A stretch of 64,000 nucleotides of DNA from Tumebacillus lacus (GCF_026410385.1 NZ_JAPMLT010000001.1:682001-746000), one strand, 5' to 3'; counted from the stretch's first letter, positions 8,921 through 17,120 are shown. Notes: generated by a model from the sequence alone, not told the origin. Program-made: numbers and translations.

Positions 8921-10591
8921 CTAACCGATTTCAGCAACGGCACCCGTCAGTTCGACCGGCAAGATCACGTCGATCGTCGTCCCGTCCGGGCCGCTCTCGA
9001 TCTCGATCTCGCCTTGGTGATACTGTATGATCTTATAGCTGACCATCAGACCAAGCCCCGTGCCCTTTTCCTTTGTCGTATAGAACGGCTCTCCCAGGCG
9101 CGGGATCAAATCCTCCGGGATGCCGCACCCTTTGTCGGTGACGCGGATCAGCAGGTGATCCTCATCCTGCCGTCTGACCTGCACCTTCACATCGCCGCCC
9201 TCCGGCATCGCCTCAATGGCGTTTTTCAACAGATTGATAAACACTTGTTTGAGCTGATTTTCCTCACAGACGATCAGAGGCAGTCCCTCTTCAAACTCGG
9301 TGAGGATCTGCACGTTGTTCATGATCGCCTGCGTGTCGACCAACATCAAAACGTTGCGCAGCAGCACCGTCAGATCCCGCTCTTGCAAGTGCACCGCCTG
9401 CGGTTTGGCGAGCAAAAGCAGCTCGCTGACGATAAAATTGATCCGGTCCAGCTCGTCCAGCATCACCTGATAATAACTGGGATGTCCGGCGCTCCCCTGC
9501 TGGAACAACTGCACAAACCCGCGCAATGCAGTCAGCGGATTGCGGATCTCATGCGCCACGCCGGCCGCCAATTCCCCGATCACGCGTTGCTTCTCCGAAT
9601 TGCGCAGCAGCTCCTCCGTCCGTTTGCGCTCCGTCACATCGCGGGAGACGATGACCATGCTGTCCATCGTCCCGTCCTCGCGAACCACCGCCATCCCCCG
9701 GCTTTCCAGCGTCACGTACTCGCCGTTTTGGTGCCGATAGCGGAACTCCGACGAGACAGGCAGCGAGGCAAGGATCATCTGTTGCCAGGTCTCTTTCATC
9801 AGCTGAACGTCTTCCGAATGCACCAGCTCGAGCGAGCGCAATCCTTGAAAATAGCTCAGATCATACCCGAGCACCGTCTCGTGCGACGGTGACACATAGC
9901 GGATGCAGCCGTCCGGGTCGACCAGCGAGATCAGGTCGGACGTATTTTCTGTGATCAGCCGGTACCGCTCCTCGCTCTCCCGCAGCCGACGCTCGACCCG
10001 CTTGCGCTCCGAGATATCGCGCAGGATGTTGGCAAATCCGACCACATTCCCCTGCTGATCGCGAATCGGCGAATACGTGATGCTCACATCGATCAGCGTG
10101 CCGTCCTTGTGGCGGCGAACCGTCTCGTAGCCCACCACGCTCTCTCCGGCGCGTACACGGCTTTGCAACATCTCCACCTCGGTGATATACGACTCATCGG
10201 GGATCGTCTGCACCTTCCGCCCGGTCATCTCTTCCACCGTGTAGCCGAAGATCTGCTCAGACGCCTTGTTCAGCCGCAACAGCGTCCCGTCCGGAGCAAA
10301 CACCCCGATTGCATCGGCCGTGTGATCAAAAAACGACTCCAGTTGCTCCTTCGTCGCCCGCAGTTCCTCCTCGGCGACGCGGACACGCTGGACCACCACA
10401 GCCGACATCAGCGCCAGTCCGACGGCGGTCACGCCCCCGATCAGCATCAAGCCGTCCAAGTCCTTCTCATATCCATATAGAATCGTCAATAGCAGCAACA
10501 GATGAATGACCCCGTAGACGAACGAACGTCTCTTTTCCACCTTTCCTATGTCACCGACCTTCCCTTTTTCAATAGTATCTGACTGTATCAT
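8921..10591 (-). CDS. Membrane-anchored PAS-PAS sensor histidine kinase
   Basis: 556 residues. Two membrane segments near the N-terminus (about residues 20-70) are followed by a PAS domain (~85-195), a second PAS domain (~205-320), a HisKA dimerisation domain with the H-box AHEIRNPLTALRGF, and a HATPase_c domain with N-box NLLKNAIEAM, G1 DKGCGIP and G2 GTGLGL. Architecture matches the KinA/KinE-type kinases that feed the Spo0 phosphorelay, and no response regulator is adjacent, which fits an orphan phosphorelay kinase (inference). Start ATG 10591 is chosen; alternatives lie upstream and downstream and no ribosome binding site settles it. Confidence 0.88.
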   Translation of the reverse strand: MIQSDTIEKGKVGDIGKVEKRRSFVYGVIHLLLLLTILYGYEKDLDGLMLIGGVTAVGLALMSAVVVQRVRVAEEELRATKEQLESFFDHTADAIGVFAPDGTLLRLNKASEQIFGYTVEEMTGRKVQTIPDESYITEVEMLQSRVRAGESVVGYETVRRHKDGTLIDVSITYSPIRDQQGNVVGFANILRDISERKRVERRLRESEERYRLITENTSDLISLVDPDGCIRYVSPSHETVLGYDLSYFQGLRSLELVHSEDVQLMKETWQQMILASLPVSSEFRYRHQNGEYVTLESRGMAVVREDGTMDSMVIVSRDVTERKRTEELLRNSEKQRVIGELAAGVAHEIRNPLTALRGFVQLFQQGSAGHPSYYQVMLDELDRINFIVSELLLLAKPQAVHLQERDLTVLLRNVLMLVDTQAIMNNVQILTEFEEGLPLIVCEENQLKQVFINLLKNAIEAMPEGGDVKVQVRRQDEDHLLIRVTDKGCGIPEDLIPRLGEPFYTTKEKGTGLGLMVSYKIIQYHQGEIEIESGPDGTTIDVILPVELTGAVAEIG

Positions 10592-10603
10592 AGAACAATC
10601 GCA

Positions 10604-10630
10604 AGAAAAAAGCACCCTCCCGCGGGTGCT
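10604..10630 (-). terminator. Terminator after small membrane protein gene
   Basis: AGCACCC / GGGTGCT stem, 6-base loop, followed on the minus strand by a T6 run. Confidence 0.85.
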
Positions 10631-10651
10631 TTCCGAATCGGGACGATCCCG

Positions 10652-11038
10652 TTATTCTTTTCCGCCAAACAGCCCGGCCACCAGCGCAGCTCCGCAGGTG
10701 ATCTGGATATACGCATTGTCCAGAAAATGCGCCATCAGCGGCGTCATCCGTACCCACCCGGCAAAACTGCACAATGTCCACCCGAGCAGGACGACACAAG
10801 GCGCGAACACCAACCCAAGCACCGGCCACCTCACCCCGCGCTTCATCCGCGGGACCAACGCCACACCGAGATACATCCCGAAGCAAACATCGAGCAGCAG
10901 ATGAATCCACATCACCGACCCGTACTCATACGTCCGGGCCATGTACCCTCGCACCCACTCCCGGATCTCCTCCGACACCCACAACAGCACAAACAGCCCG
11001 ATCACCCAACACACGACCTGCTTCCAGGATCGCATCAT
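10652..11038 (-). CDS. Hypothetical membrane protein
   Basis: 128 residues with about four hydrophobic segments and a basic loop (RMKRGVRW). Not recognised. The start is the ATG at 11038 (an ATG doublet), placed 5 bases after AGGGGG; a longer in-frame extension to 11107 runs through a terminator and is unlikely. It lies between a terminator on each side and is therefore a single-gene transcript. Confidence 0.65.
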   Translation of the reverse strand: MMRSWKQVVCWVIGLFVLLWVSEEIREWVRGYMARTYEYGSVMWIHLLLDVCFGMYLGVALVPRMKRGVRWPVLGLVFAPCVVLLGWTLCSFAGWVRMTPLMAHFLDNAYIQITCGAALVAGLFGGKE

Positions 11039-11090
11039 GTCCACCCCCTGCAGAATGACTCCGTGTCGAAATATATTCAGGGGAAGGCGC

Positions 11091-11121
11091 AAAAAAACCA
11101 CCCTCATAAAAAACGGGTGGT
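11091..11121 (-). terminator. Terminator after HtrA-like gene
   Basis: ACCACCC / GGGTGGT arms with an 11-base loop and T7 run on the minus strand, immediately after the protease stop codon. Confidence 0.85.
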
Positions 11122-11131
11122 TTCTTCACTG

Positions 11132-11938
11132 CTACCTCTTTCTCCCCTTCCCCGCTCTCCTTCTCAACTTCGGCACACCGCTCATCAGATCCCGCACCAC
11201 GTGCTTCACCTGATCGACGGCAATCGCAAACCCGATGCCTTGCGAACTCGCGCTCACCGCTGTGTTCATGCCGATCACCTGTCCACGCAGGTTGATCAGG
11301 GGACCGCCGGAGTTGCCGCGGTTGATGGCAGCGTCCGTTTGGAGCAGGTGCGGGTAGTGCCGGTCGCCGATCTGGATCGGCCGCTCCAGGGCGGACACGA
11401 TGCCGACCGTGACGCTGTGGTCGAGGCCGAGCGGACACCCGATCGCCACCACCCACTCCCCCGCTCGGACGCTGTCCGATCTGCCGAGCGGGATCGTGCG
11501 GCAGTTCTTGGGCGGGTGGACCTTGAGGACGGCGAGGTCGTCTTTGTAACTCGTCTTGACGACTTCGGCGCGCATCAAGCGATCTTGGTTATAAAATCGC
11601 ACAAAGACCTCTTCCGCGTTGTGGATGACGTGTTCATTCGTGAGGATGTACCCGCGGGGGTCAAAGAAAAATCCCGTTCCGATATTCGTGGTGTTGCGCT
11701 TTGGCTTTTCGTCGAACGAATCCGCGATGGGAAGCGGATGACCGCGACGGCGCCGGGAGGAGGACTCGCTGCTTTTCTCAGGTTCTCGTTTCGAGACTTC
11801 AATGTTGACGACCGCCTGTTTGTAGCGGTCGACGACGTCGGCGACGCTCATCGCGGCGAGTCCGGGGAACAGGCGACGCTCCGCCGCCTTTTTGCGGGTT
11901 TTCTTGGTTACGCGCAGGTTCTGATTCGCCTTTTTCAC
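11132..11938 (-). CDS. HtrA-like trypsin-family serine protease without membrane anchor or PDZ domain
   Basis: 268 residues of the S1C protease family. The triad is intact: His103 in NEHV, Asp134 in DDLAVLKV and Ser210 in RGNSGGP. Unlike Bacillus HtrA/HtrB/YyxA it has no N-terminal membrane segment or signal peptide and ends shortly after the protease domain, so there is no PDZ domain. Both ends are strongly basic (KKTRKKAAERR at the start, RRRAGKGRKR at the end). A cytoplasmic or forespore role, or nucleic-acid binding, is possible but unproven. Start: GTG at 11938, 8 bases after GAGG; GTG 11947 is the alternative. Single gene with its own terminator. Confidence 0.88.
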   Translation of the reverse strand: MKKANQNLRVTKKTRKKAAERRLFPGLAAMSVADVVDRYKQAVVNIEVSKREPEKSSESSSRRRRGHPLPIADSFDEKPKRNTTNIGTGFFFDPRGYILTNEHVIHNAEEVFVRFYNQDRLMRAEVVKTSYKDDLAVLKVHPPKNCRTIPLGRSDSVRAGEWVVAIGCPLGLDHSVTVGIVSALERPIQIGDRHYPHLLQTDAAINRGNSGGPLINLRGQVIGMNTAVSASSQGIGFAIAVDQVKHVVRDLMSGVPKLRRRAGKGRKR

Positions 11939-12077
11939 TCCACTCACCTCGTATCCACATCGTATGTGTTCGCCCGCCCCCTTGTACGCCTAAAATGCGG
12001 GCGAGTGGACAAAAAGGCGATTGTCTTGCATAGACATATACTGACAAGCTCTGACGACTCTCGGAGGTGACTTCGTT

Positions 12078-12941
12078 TTGGAACTGCTCATCGCTTTGCC
12101 GGCGGCGGCAGGACTCGGCGCGATGCACTTTTTGGAACCGGGACACGGCAAGGGCGTCATGACCGCCTATCTGGTCTCGTCGCGGGCGCGCACCCGCGAT
12201 GCGATCACTCTGGCGTTCACGGCCGCTCTGTCGCATACCTTTTCCATCTTTCTGATCGCCTTGGTCGCCACGTCTGCGCTGCAATTTCTCCTGCCCCATC
12301 AAGTCGAAGGCTGGCTTGGCCTCGTCTCGGGCGCGATCATCACGTACATCGGGGCCAAAATGGTCTACCAGCGTCTCTTCCCGCCGGTTGTCACGCTCGG
12401 CGGCATCCGTCGCGCTGCCACAGAAGGCACCTACGTCTGCGATCACGGACACGTGCATCTGATCGGCGATCCCGGCGGACACGATCACAGCCATCACGGC
12501 CATCGTCATTTCGATGACCTCATCACCCTCGACGACCTCGCTCCCGGCTACGGCTCGTCCGGTGCAGGCTATGGCTCCTCCTCCGGCTCAGCCGTCCACC
12601 ACCGCACCGTCAACCGCCTGCAGGCCTCTTCGTTCCGCCGCCTGCTGACCATCGGCGTGCTGGCCGGGCTGATCCCCTGCCCGAGTGCGCTGGCGATGTT
12701 GCTCGCCGCCACGTCGGCCGGGCAGGTCACGCACGGCATCGGGATGGTGCTCGCGTTTTCACTGGGCGGGGCGGTGTCGTTGTCGCTGATCGGCATCCTG
12801 CTCCTGCGCGCGGAGAACGCCGTCAAATTTTTCGAACGCCGCAGCATCGGCCACATGATGGCGACGTTCAGCGCCCTGCTGATCGTCGTGCTCGGCTTCC
12901 TCGTCACCTACGAGTCGATCCTCAAACTGGAATTGATGTAA
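12078..12941 (+). CDS. NicO-family nickel/cobalt exporter
   Basis: 287 residues with six membrane segments. The first helix contains HFLEPGHGKG, the HxxxPGHGK-type metal motif of the NiCoT/RcnA group, and a second conserved segment has GLIPCPSALAMLL. Between the two halves is a hydrophilic loop rich in His and Asp (about residues 120-150), as in RcnA, likely to bind or sense Ni(II)/Co(II). Probable role: efflux of nickel or cobalt. Start: TTG at 12078, 10 bases after GGAGG. No RcnR-type regulator lies nearby. A shared terminator separates it from the convergent pepA. Confidence 0.87.
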   Translation: MELLIALPAAAGLGAMHFLEPGHGKGVMTAYLVSSRARTRDAITLAFTAALSHTFSIFLIALVATSALQFLLPHQVEGWLGLVSGAIITYIGAKMVYQRLFPPVVTLGGIRRAATEGTYVCDHGHVHLIGDPGGHDHSHHGHRHFDDLITLDDLAPGYGSSGAGYGSSSGSAVHHRTVNRLQASSFRRLLTIGVLAGLIPCPSALAMLLAATSAGQVTHGIGMVLAFSLGGAVSLSLIGILLLRAENAVKFFERRSIGHMMATFSALLIVVLGFLVTYESILKLELM

Positions 12942-12948
12942 CCGCAAG

Positions 12949-12989
12949 CAAAAAAGCCACCGACACGATACGCTGTCGATGGCTTTTTT
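12949..12989. terminator. Bidirectional terminator between nicO-like gene and pepA
   Basis: Long stem of AAAAAGCCA plus CGACA pairing with TGTCG plus TGGCTTTTTT, with A and T runs on both sides. Confidence 0.88.
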
Positions 12990-12996
12990 CTTTTCA

Positions 12997-14496
12997 TTAC
13001 TCGCCGAGGTTTTCCGCCAGCTGCACCAGCGTGCGCACGCCAAATCCGGTCGCGCCCTTCGGATGCAGGTCCGAAGTGCCTTCCGCGTCGCGAGCCGTGC
13101 CCGCGATATCGAGATGCACCCACGGGGTGTTCTCCACAAACTCGCGCAGGATCATCGCGCCGACGATGGAGCCCGCATCGCGGCCGCCGGAGTTTTTCAT
13201 GTCGGCGACGTTCGAGTTGTACTGGCGGCTGTATTCCTCCACCAGCGGCAGTTCCCAGACGCGCTCGCCCGTTTGGTGGAACGCTTCCTTCACCACAGCC
13301 GCCCAGTCGGTGTCGTTGGAGAACAGACCGCCGACTTGGCGACCCAGCGCGATGGAGATCGCACCGGTCAGCGTGGCGGCGTCGACGATCTTGGTCGCGC
13401 CGTTGCGCACCGCCCAGGTCAGCGCATCGGCCAGCACCACGCGACCCTCGGCGTCGGTGTTGACGATCTCAATCGACTTGCCGTTCATCGCGACGACGAC
13501 ATCGCCCGGCTTGATCGCGTTGCCGGAGACCATGTTCTCCGCCGCCGGGATCACCATCATGATGTTCGCCTTCGGTTTCAGCGCACCGATGGCTTCCATC
13601 GCGCCGAGCACCGTGCCGGCACCGCCCATGTCGGTCTTCATCAATTCCATCCCGGCCGGGGGCTTCATCGAGTAGCCGCCGGTGTCAAAGGTGATCCCTT
13701 TGCCGACATACGCGATCTTCTCTTCCGACTCCGGCGCGCCGTTGTGCGTGATCACGATCAGTTTCGAGGGCTGGTCGGAGCCTTGGCCGATGCCGAGCAA
13801 CGCGTTCATGCCCAGTTCCCGCATCTCCGCTTCTTCGAGGACCTGGATGCCAAGACCGTGACGGTTCGCCACTTCGGTCGCCAGCTCCGCGAGACGGGTC
13901 GGGGTCAGCGTGTTCGCCGGTTCGTTGATCACATCGCGGGAGAAATTGGTCGCTTGAGCGATGATCAGACCGCGCTTCAGTCCTTGCTGGATCGCCGCTT
14001 CCTTGCTCGCGTCGTTCTCGACGACGAGGACGCTTTGCAGAGTCTCTTTTGCCTCATGCTTTTTCAGCGTCTTGACTTTGTACAGGCCGAGCACCGTGCC
14101 TTCCGCCAACGCTTGCGCCGCTGCGGTCACATCGAGACCGCCGCTGCCAGCACCGTGCACGATAGTGGCGATGCGGGTCGGTTTGAACTCGCGGGTCGCA
14201 CGCGCAGCCGCCGCTGCGATGTGGCGGGCGCGGTTGACGTGAAATTCTTCCCGTTCGCCAAGCCCGACCACCAGCACGCGCTGCGCCTTGATCTTGCCGA
14301 ACGGGTACAGGGTGCGGGTCTCTTTAAAACGCCCGGTCAGATCGCCGGCTGCGATCAGTGCGCTGATCTGGCCGTCCAGCGCGGCGTCGAGCGCTCCGGT
14401 CGCGCCGCCCAAAGCGGTCACGCCTTCGAACAGATTGACGATCAAAACGTCAGCTTCCACTTCGGTGATCGGTTGCAGGGTCAGTTGAAAGTCCAT
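12997..14496 (-). CDS. pepA: Leucyl aminopeptidase (M17), copy 1
   Basis: 499 residues, the normal length for cytosolic leucine aminopeptidase, a two-metal hexameric enzyme that removes N-terminal residues from peptides. The catalytic C-terminal domain shows GKGITFDTGGYS with the metal Lys and Asp, KTDMGG, and the signature NTDAEGRVVLADAL. The N-terminal ~160 residues are the regulatory macro-like domain. ATG 14496 follows GAGGAGG. Monocistronic between terminators. A second, more divergent M17 enzyme is at 26776-28188. Confidence 0.95.
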   Translation of the reverse strand: MDFQLTLQPITEVEADVLIVNLFEGVTALGGATGALDAALDGQISALIAAGDLTGRFKETRTLYPFGKIKAQRVLVVGLGEREEFHVNRARHIAAAAARATREFKPTRIATIVHGAGSGGLDVTAAAQALAEGTVLGLYKVKTLKKHEAKETLQSVLVVENDASKEAAIQQGLKRGLIIAQATNFSRDVINEPANTLTPTRLAELATEVANRHGLGIQVLEEAEMRELGMNALLGIGQGSDQPSKLIVITHNGAPESEEKIAYVGKGITFDTGGYSMKPPAGMELMKTDMGGAGTVLGAMEAIGALKPKANIMMVIPAAENMVSGNAIKPGDVVVAMNGKSIEIVNTDAEGRVVLADALTWAVRNGATKIVDAATLTGAISIALGRQVGGLFSNDTDWAAVVKEAFHQTGERVWELPLVEEYSRQYNSNVADMKNSGGRDAGSIVGAMILREFVENTPWVHLDIAGTARDAEGTSDLHPKGATGFGVRTLVQLAENLGE

Positions 14497-14539
14497 GAAA
14501 ATCCTCCTCGGGAAGTAAAATAAGGGTATGTAAGCGCAG

Positions 14540-14564
14540 AAAAAGACCGACCTTGACGGTCGGT
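14540..14564 (-). terminator. Terminator after DUF1450 gene
   Basis: GACCGACC / GGTCGGT stem with a 5-base loop; T5 run on the minus strand. Confidence 0.85.
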
Positions 14565-14572
14565 TTCTTCAA

Positions 14573-14986
14573 TCAGTCCAGTTTCGGTTCTGCGTCCGCC
14601 TTCGGAGCTTCTGCCGATTTCGGAGCTTCTGCCGATTTCGGAGCTTCTGCCGGTTTCGCAGCCGCAGCCGGTGCCGGTTTTGCAGCAGCCGGTTCTTTCG
14701 GCGGCGCGGGCGGTGCCGGCGGGAGGTCGACGAGTTGAACGCCCGTCAGGAACTCAGCGCCGCTTGTCAATTTGAAATACAGATCGCGCTCATCGCGAGC
14801 ATGCACAATCGCCCCGTTGCGAATCACGAACGGCACGTCAAAGCACAGCGAGCACAGGTCCTTGCCTGCGCAATCCTTGATCTCAACTTTCTCATCCGGA
14901 TATTTGGACGTGTACGCATCATAGACACGTTGGGAAAACTTTTCGAGGTTCTTCTGGCAGAACACCATTTTCACAGACGAAGCCAA
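14573..14986 (-). CDS. DUF1450 (YuzB-like) protein with Pro/Ala repeat tail
   Basis: 137 residues. Residues ~1-75 match DUF1450/UPF0349, with a Cys near the start (VFCQKN), DCAGKDLCSLCFDVPFVIRN and a thioredoxin-like small domain. The C-terminal ~60 residues are low complexity: Pro, Ala and Lys, ending in three copies of a six-residue EAPKSA-type unit. Bacillus YuzB is about 78 residues and lacks such a tail. Start: TTG 14986 is best spaced from AAAGGAG (the upstream TTG at 14995 touches it; ATG 14968 is also possible). Function unknown. A tail-less paralogue lies at 19447-19689. Confidence 0.75.
   Translation of the reverse strand: MASSVKMVFCQKNLEKFSQRVYDAYTSKYPDEKVEIKDCAGKDLCSLCFDVPFVIRNGAIVHARDERDLYFKLTSGAEFLTGVQLVDLPPAPPAPPKEPAAAKPAPAAAAKPAEAPKSAEAPKSAEAPKADAEPKLD
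14603..14656 (-). repeat. Three tandem copies of an 18-base unit in the DUF1450 tail
   Basis: The unit beginning CGGAGCTTCTGCC (plus strand) occurs at 14603, 14621 and 14639; the first two copies are identical and the third differs at one base. In frame it encodes the EAPKSA-type repeat. Confidence 0.9.
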
Positions 14987-15116
14987 GAGAGACAACTCCT
15001 TTACTCAAAACAGACTGGTACGAAGCACTCCCTCTATTCTACATCAAATAGGGCAACAAATTCCAGCCATAGCCCCTCGATTGTTCGACTTCTCAGAAAT
15101 AACAGCGGCACTTCGC

Positions 15117-15347
15117 TTAAAACAGGTCTTGTTGCACGATCGCGTAGGACTCTTTTCCGCACGAAGAACACCAAAAGAGATGCGTGCACGTTTCATTCTC
15201 CGCCCGCACCTGCGTCGACAGCCAATACGGCGAATAGTCGCTCACATAGTCGCTGACCATGCCGCCGTCTGTCATCGCCGTCCCGCAGTCTTTGCAGGGC
15301 ACATGCATCTCCTGAAGCCCGTTGCACAGCGGACACACCTGTTCCAT
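15117..15347 (-). CDS. Small zinc-ribbon protein
   Basis: 76 residues. Two knuckles are seen: CPLC and CKDC near the N-terminus, and a second pair CSSC near residue 61 preceded by a Cys-Thr-His. Likely binds one or two zinc ions; function unknown. ATG 15347. It is the last of a run of five small minus-strand genes starting at 16543, although a terminator (15584-15620) lies inside the run. Confidence 0.75.
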   Translation of the reverse strand: MEQVCPLCNGLQEMHVPCKDCGTAMTDGGMVSDYVSDYSPYWLSTQVRAENETCTHLFWCSSCGKESYAIVQQDLF

Positions 15348-15365
15348 ATCGCCGAGGCCTCCTTT

Positions 15366-15530
15366 TCAACTGAGCAGATAGCGGACACCAAACTTGCCTC
15401 GTTTCGTCTTGAAGATCTGCACGACAGGCTGGCTGTTGCCCGCCATCATCTGATCATCGCGCATGCACATCGCCACGTAATTGGCAAGCGAACGATTGTC
15501 ATACGTTCTGGCTTCATACATCCAGGCCAT
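15366..15530 (-). CDS. 54-residue hypothetical protein, paralogue of 42996-43160
   Basis: 54 residues, start ATG 15530 behind GGGGGAAG/GGAAAGG. It has the same length and pattern as the protein at 42996-43160: an MxW(M/V)Y start, a central Asp and Ala-rich helix, and an end of the form (I/V)xxTxxGxxGVxYL. This makes both genes more credible. No known domain recognised; a small single-domain cytoplasmic protein is likely. Confidence 0.65.
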   Translation of the reverse strand: MAWMYEARTYDNRSLANYVAMCMRDDQMMAGNSQPVVQIFKTKRGKFGVRYLLS

Positions 15531-15583
15531 CCTTTCCACTTCCCCCTTTTGACTTCTCCTCCTACTATGCCCCGGAAAAACGG

Positions 15584-15620
15584 AAAAAACGCCCGACTCT
15601 GCCACAGAGTAGGACGTTTT
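15584..15620 (-). terminator. Terminator after iscX
   Basis: Stem of AACG plus CCCGACTCTG against CAGAGTAGGACGTT with one mismatch, followed by T6 on the minus strand. Confidence 0.8.
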
Positions 15621-15633
15621 CCCAATCAATCGA

Positions 15634-15828
15634 TTACTCCACCAGATCGTGCCACGCCATCTGGATCTCTTCCAGCACCTTCTCGCTGGAGTCGGCTGCG
15701 TCGCCTTCAAAGCCTTCCAACTCCAGCACCCAACGGCGCAGCGTTGCAAAGCGCAGCGAGAGCACATCCGTATCCGGGTGCTTCTCGTGAAGTGCCTCCG
15801 CAATATCCAAAGCATCTTCCCAGTTCAT
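15634..15828 (-). CDS. iscX: IscX (YfhJ) family protein
   Basis: 64 residues matching IscX over its whole length: start MNWEDALDIAEALHEKHPD, the central RFATLRRWVLELEGFEG, and the acidic end with EEIQMAWHDL. IscX is a small acidic helical protein that binds iron and the cysteine desulfurase IscS and modulates Fe-S cluster assembly in proteobacteria. No iscS, iscU or frataxin gene is near. ATG 15828; a terminator follows. The preceding gene is a small zinc-ribbon protein and then a chelatase, so a metal theme is plausible. Confidence 0.85.
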   Translation of the reverse strand: MNWEDALDIAEALHEKHPDTDVLSLRFATLRRWVLELEGFEGDAADSSEKVLEEIQMAWHDLVE

Positions 15829-15864
15829 CGCGTATGTACCCCCTTTCCTACCTCTCCGTCTCGA

Positions 15865-16119
15865 TCAGCAGTCCGCGTCATCCGCACCGAACGCCGTCTT
15901 GTACATCGAGCAGGCCACCTTGCCCGTCGCCTTGTTGCGCCACAGGCCGAACACCCACTCGCCTTCAAACAGGGCGAACGTCCGCACATACACCGCGTCA
16001 CAGGATGAACAAGCAGCGCGCTGCTCCCCTTTTTCGCCCGTCGGCATCTCCGGCCGGACTTGATGACCGCAGGCCGAACACTCAAAGAGTTCCATTCTCG
16101 CGTCCCGGTTGTCGCTCAT
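15865..16119 (-). CDS. Small zinc-ribbon protein
   Basis: 84 residues. Two CxxC knuckles (CSAC near residue 14, CSSC near residue 37) form a likely zinc ribbon; the rest contains a FALFEGEWVFGLWRNK segment and ends with two Asp and a Cys. Function not recognised. Start ATG 16119 behind GGAGG; it overlaps the end of the chelatase gene by 38 bases, so the two are translated from one mRNA. Confidence 0.75.
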   Translation of the reverse strand: MSDNRDARMELFECSACGHQVRPEMPTGEKGEQRAACSSCDAVYVRTFALFEGEWVFGLWRNKATGKVACSMYKTAFGADDADC

Positions 16120-16543
16120 GCTCGCCCTCCTCTGCTGCCGGTCTGCCTTGCGTTCCGTCTACATTGTACCACAGTTCATCCGCCGCCTGTACGCGCTCCC
16201 AGGCGATGTCGGCCAAGAGTTCATGCCCGCCCAGATGCTCCGCCTGCACAAATTCCACCTCGGGATGCCGCGCTCTGGCTGCGTGCAACTCCTGCGGCAG
16301 ATCCTGCGCGACATGACGTCCCGGCAGCAGAAAATATGGAACGGCAATCACCCGCGTCGCTCCTTGCGCGACGCAGGTGTTCAGACCGTTTGGGATATCG
16401 GGAGCAGTTCCCTCCAGAAACGCCGCTTCGACGATGCAGTCGCCGCCGCTGCGTTTCCGTACGAGCTGCACCAGAGCGTGCAGATCTTCGTTGACAGCCG
16501 CCATCGGACTGCCGTGCGCGATCAGGAGGATCGCTGTCTTCAT
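16082..16543 (-). CDS. CbiX/SirB-type sirohydrochlorin chelatase
   Basis: 153 residues. The start LLIAHGSPM and the mid-protein PYFLLPGRHVAQDLP are hallmarks of the single-domain CbiX family, which inserts Co(II) or Fe(II) into sirohydrochlorin (cobalamin or siroheme synthesis). The last ~30 residues, which overlap the next gene, are a hydrophilic extension. Start ATG 16543 behind GGGAGG; in-frame upstream codons lie within the FMN reductase gene and are not family-like. No other tetrapyrrole genes are nearby, so which metal is inserted is open. Confidence 0.82.
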   Translation of the reverse strand: MKTAILLIAHGSPMAAVNEDLHALVQLVRKRSGGDCIVEAAFLEGTAPDIPNGLNTCVAQGATRVIAVPYFLLPGRHVAQDLPQELHAARARHPEVEFVQAEHLGGHELLADIAWERVQAADELWYNVDGTQGRPAAEEGEHERQPGRENGTL

Positions 16544-16577
16544 CGCGTCCGCCTCCCTCTCGTAGCAGGATGCCCGA

Positions 16578-17120
16578 TTACTTCGCTGCGGCAAACAGTT
16601 TAACGAGGCGCGCCACGTCCTTGCCGATCGCTTCAAAGCGCTCTTGCAGCTTTTCATCGGAGAACGTGCCGTCCGGGTTGAACTGGGTGCCGCCCGGTAC
16701 CGCGCCGAAGTGCGGGGACAGGTAGCCATGCAGGGAGCGGATGATCGTCATCATCGTGTTCAGCGTGTTGGTCGCCACCGGGCCGCCGCCCGACGCGATC
16801 AGACCGACCGGCTTGCCGGAAAATTGGTTGTAGCCGACAAAGTCGAGCGCGTTTTTGAACACGCCGGAGACGCTGTTGTGGTATTCCGGCGAGCCGAGCA
16901 GGAAACCGTCCGCTTGATCAAACAGCGCGACAAACTCCGGCACATGGCCTTTGCTGTAGTTTTCCGCGTCAGACGGGTCATAGATGTGCAGCGGCTTTTC
17001 TTTCAGATCCCAAAAGACGACTTCCACGCCTTCGCGACGGGATGCTGCTGCTGCTACTTGGACGGCTTTAGCCGTGATGGAATCCTGTTTCAAGGAACCG
17101 ACGAGAGCTACGATTTTCAT
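16578..17120 (-). CDS. NADPH-dependent FMN reductase / azoreductase-like flavoprotein
   Basis: 180 residues with a flavodoxin-like fold: LVGSLKQDSITAKA binds the FMN phosphate, and GSPEYHNSVSGVFKNALDF is the signature of NAD(P)H:FMN reductases of the SsuE/ArsH/YieF group (seen as GSPEYH and KNALD). Such enzymes reduce flavin, quinones or azo dyes. Start ATG 17120, 11 bases after GGAGG. It has a near-consensus promoter containing a perfect palindrome (17168-17183), so expression is probably repressed until an inducer, perhaps a quinone or electrophile, is present (inference). Confidence 0.9.
   Translation of the reverse strand: MKIVALVGSLKQDSITAKAVQVAAAASRREGVEVVFWDLKEKPLHIYDPSDAENYSKGHVPEFVALFDQADGFLLGSPEYHNSVSGVFKNALDFVGYNQFSGKPVGLIASGGGPVATNTLNTMMTIIRSLHGYLSPHFGAVPGGTQFNPDGTFSDEKLQERFEAIGKDVARLVKLFAAAK

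Noticed and set aside
14603-14656. CRISPR-like repeats
   Set aside because: Direct tandem 18-base units without spacers, in frame inside a coding tail.
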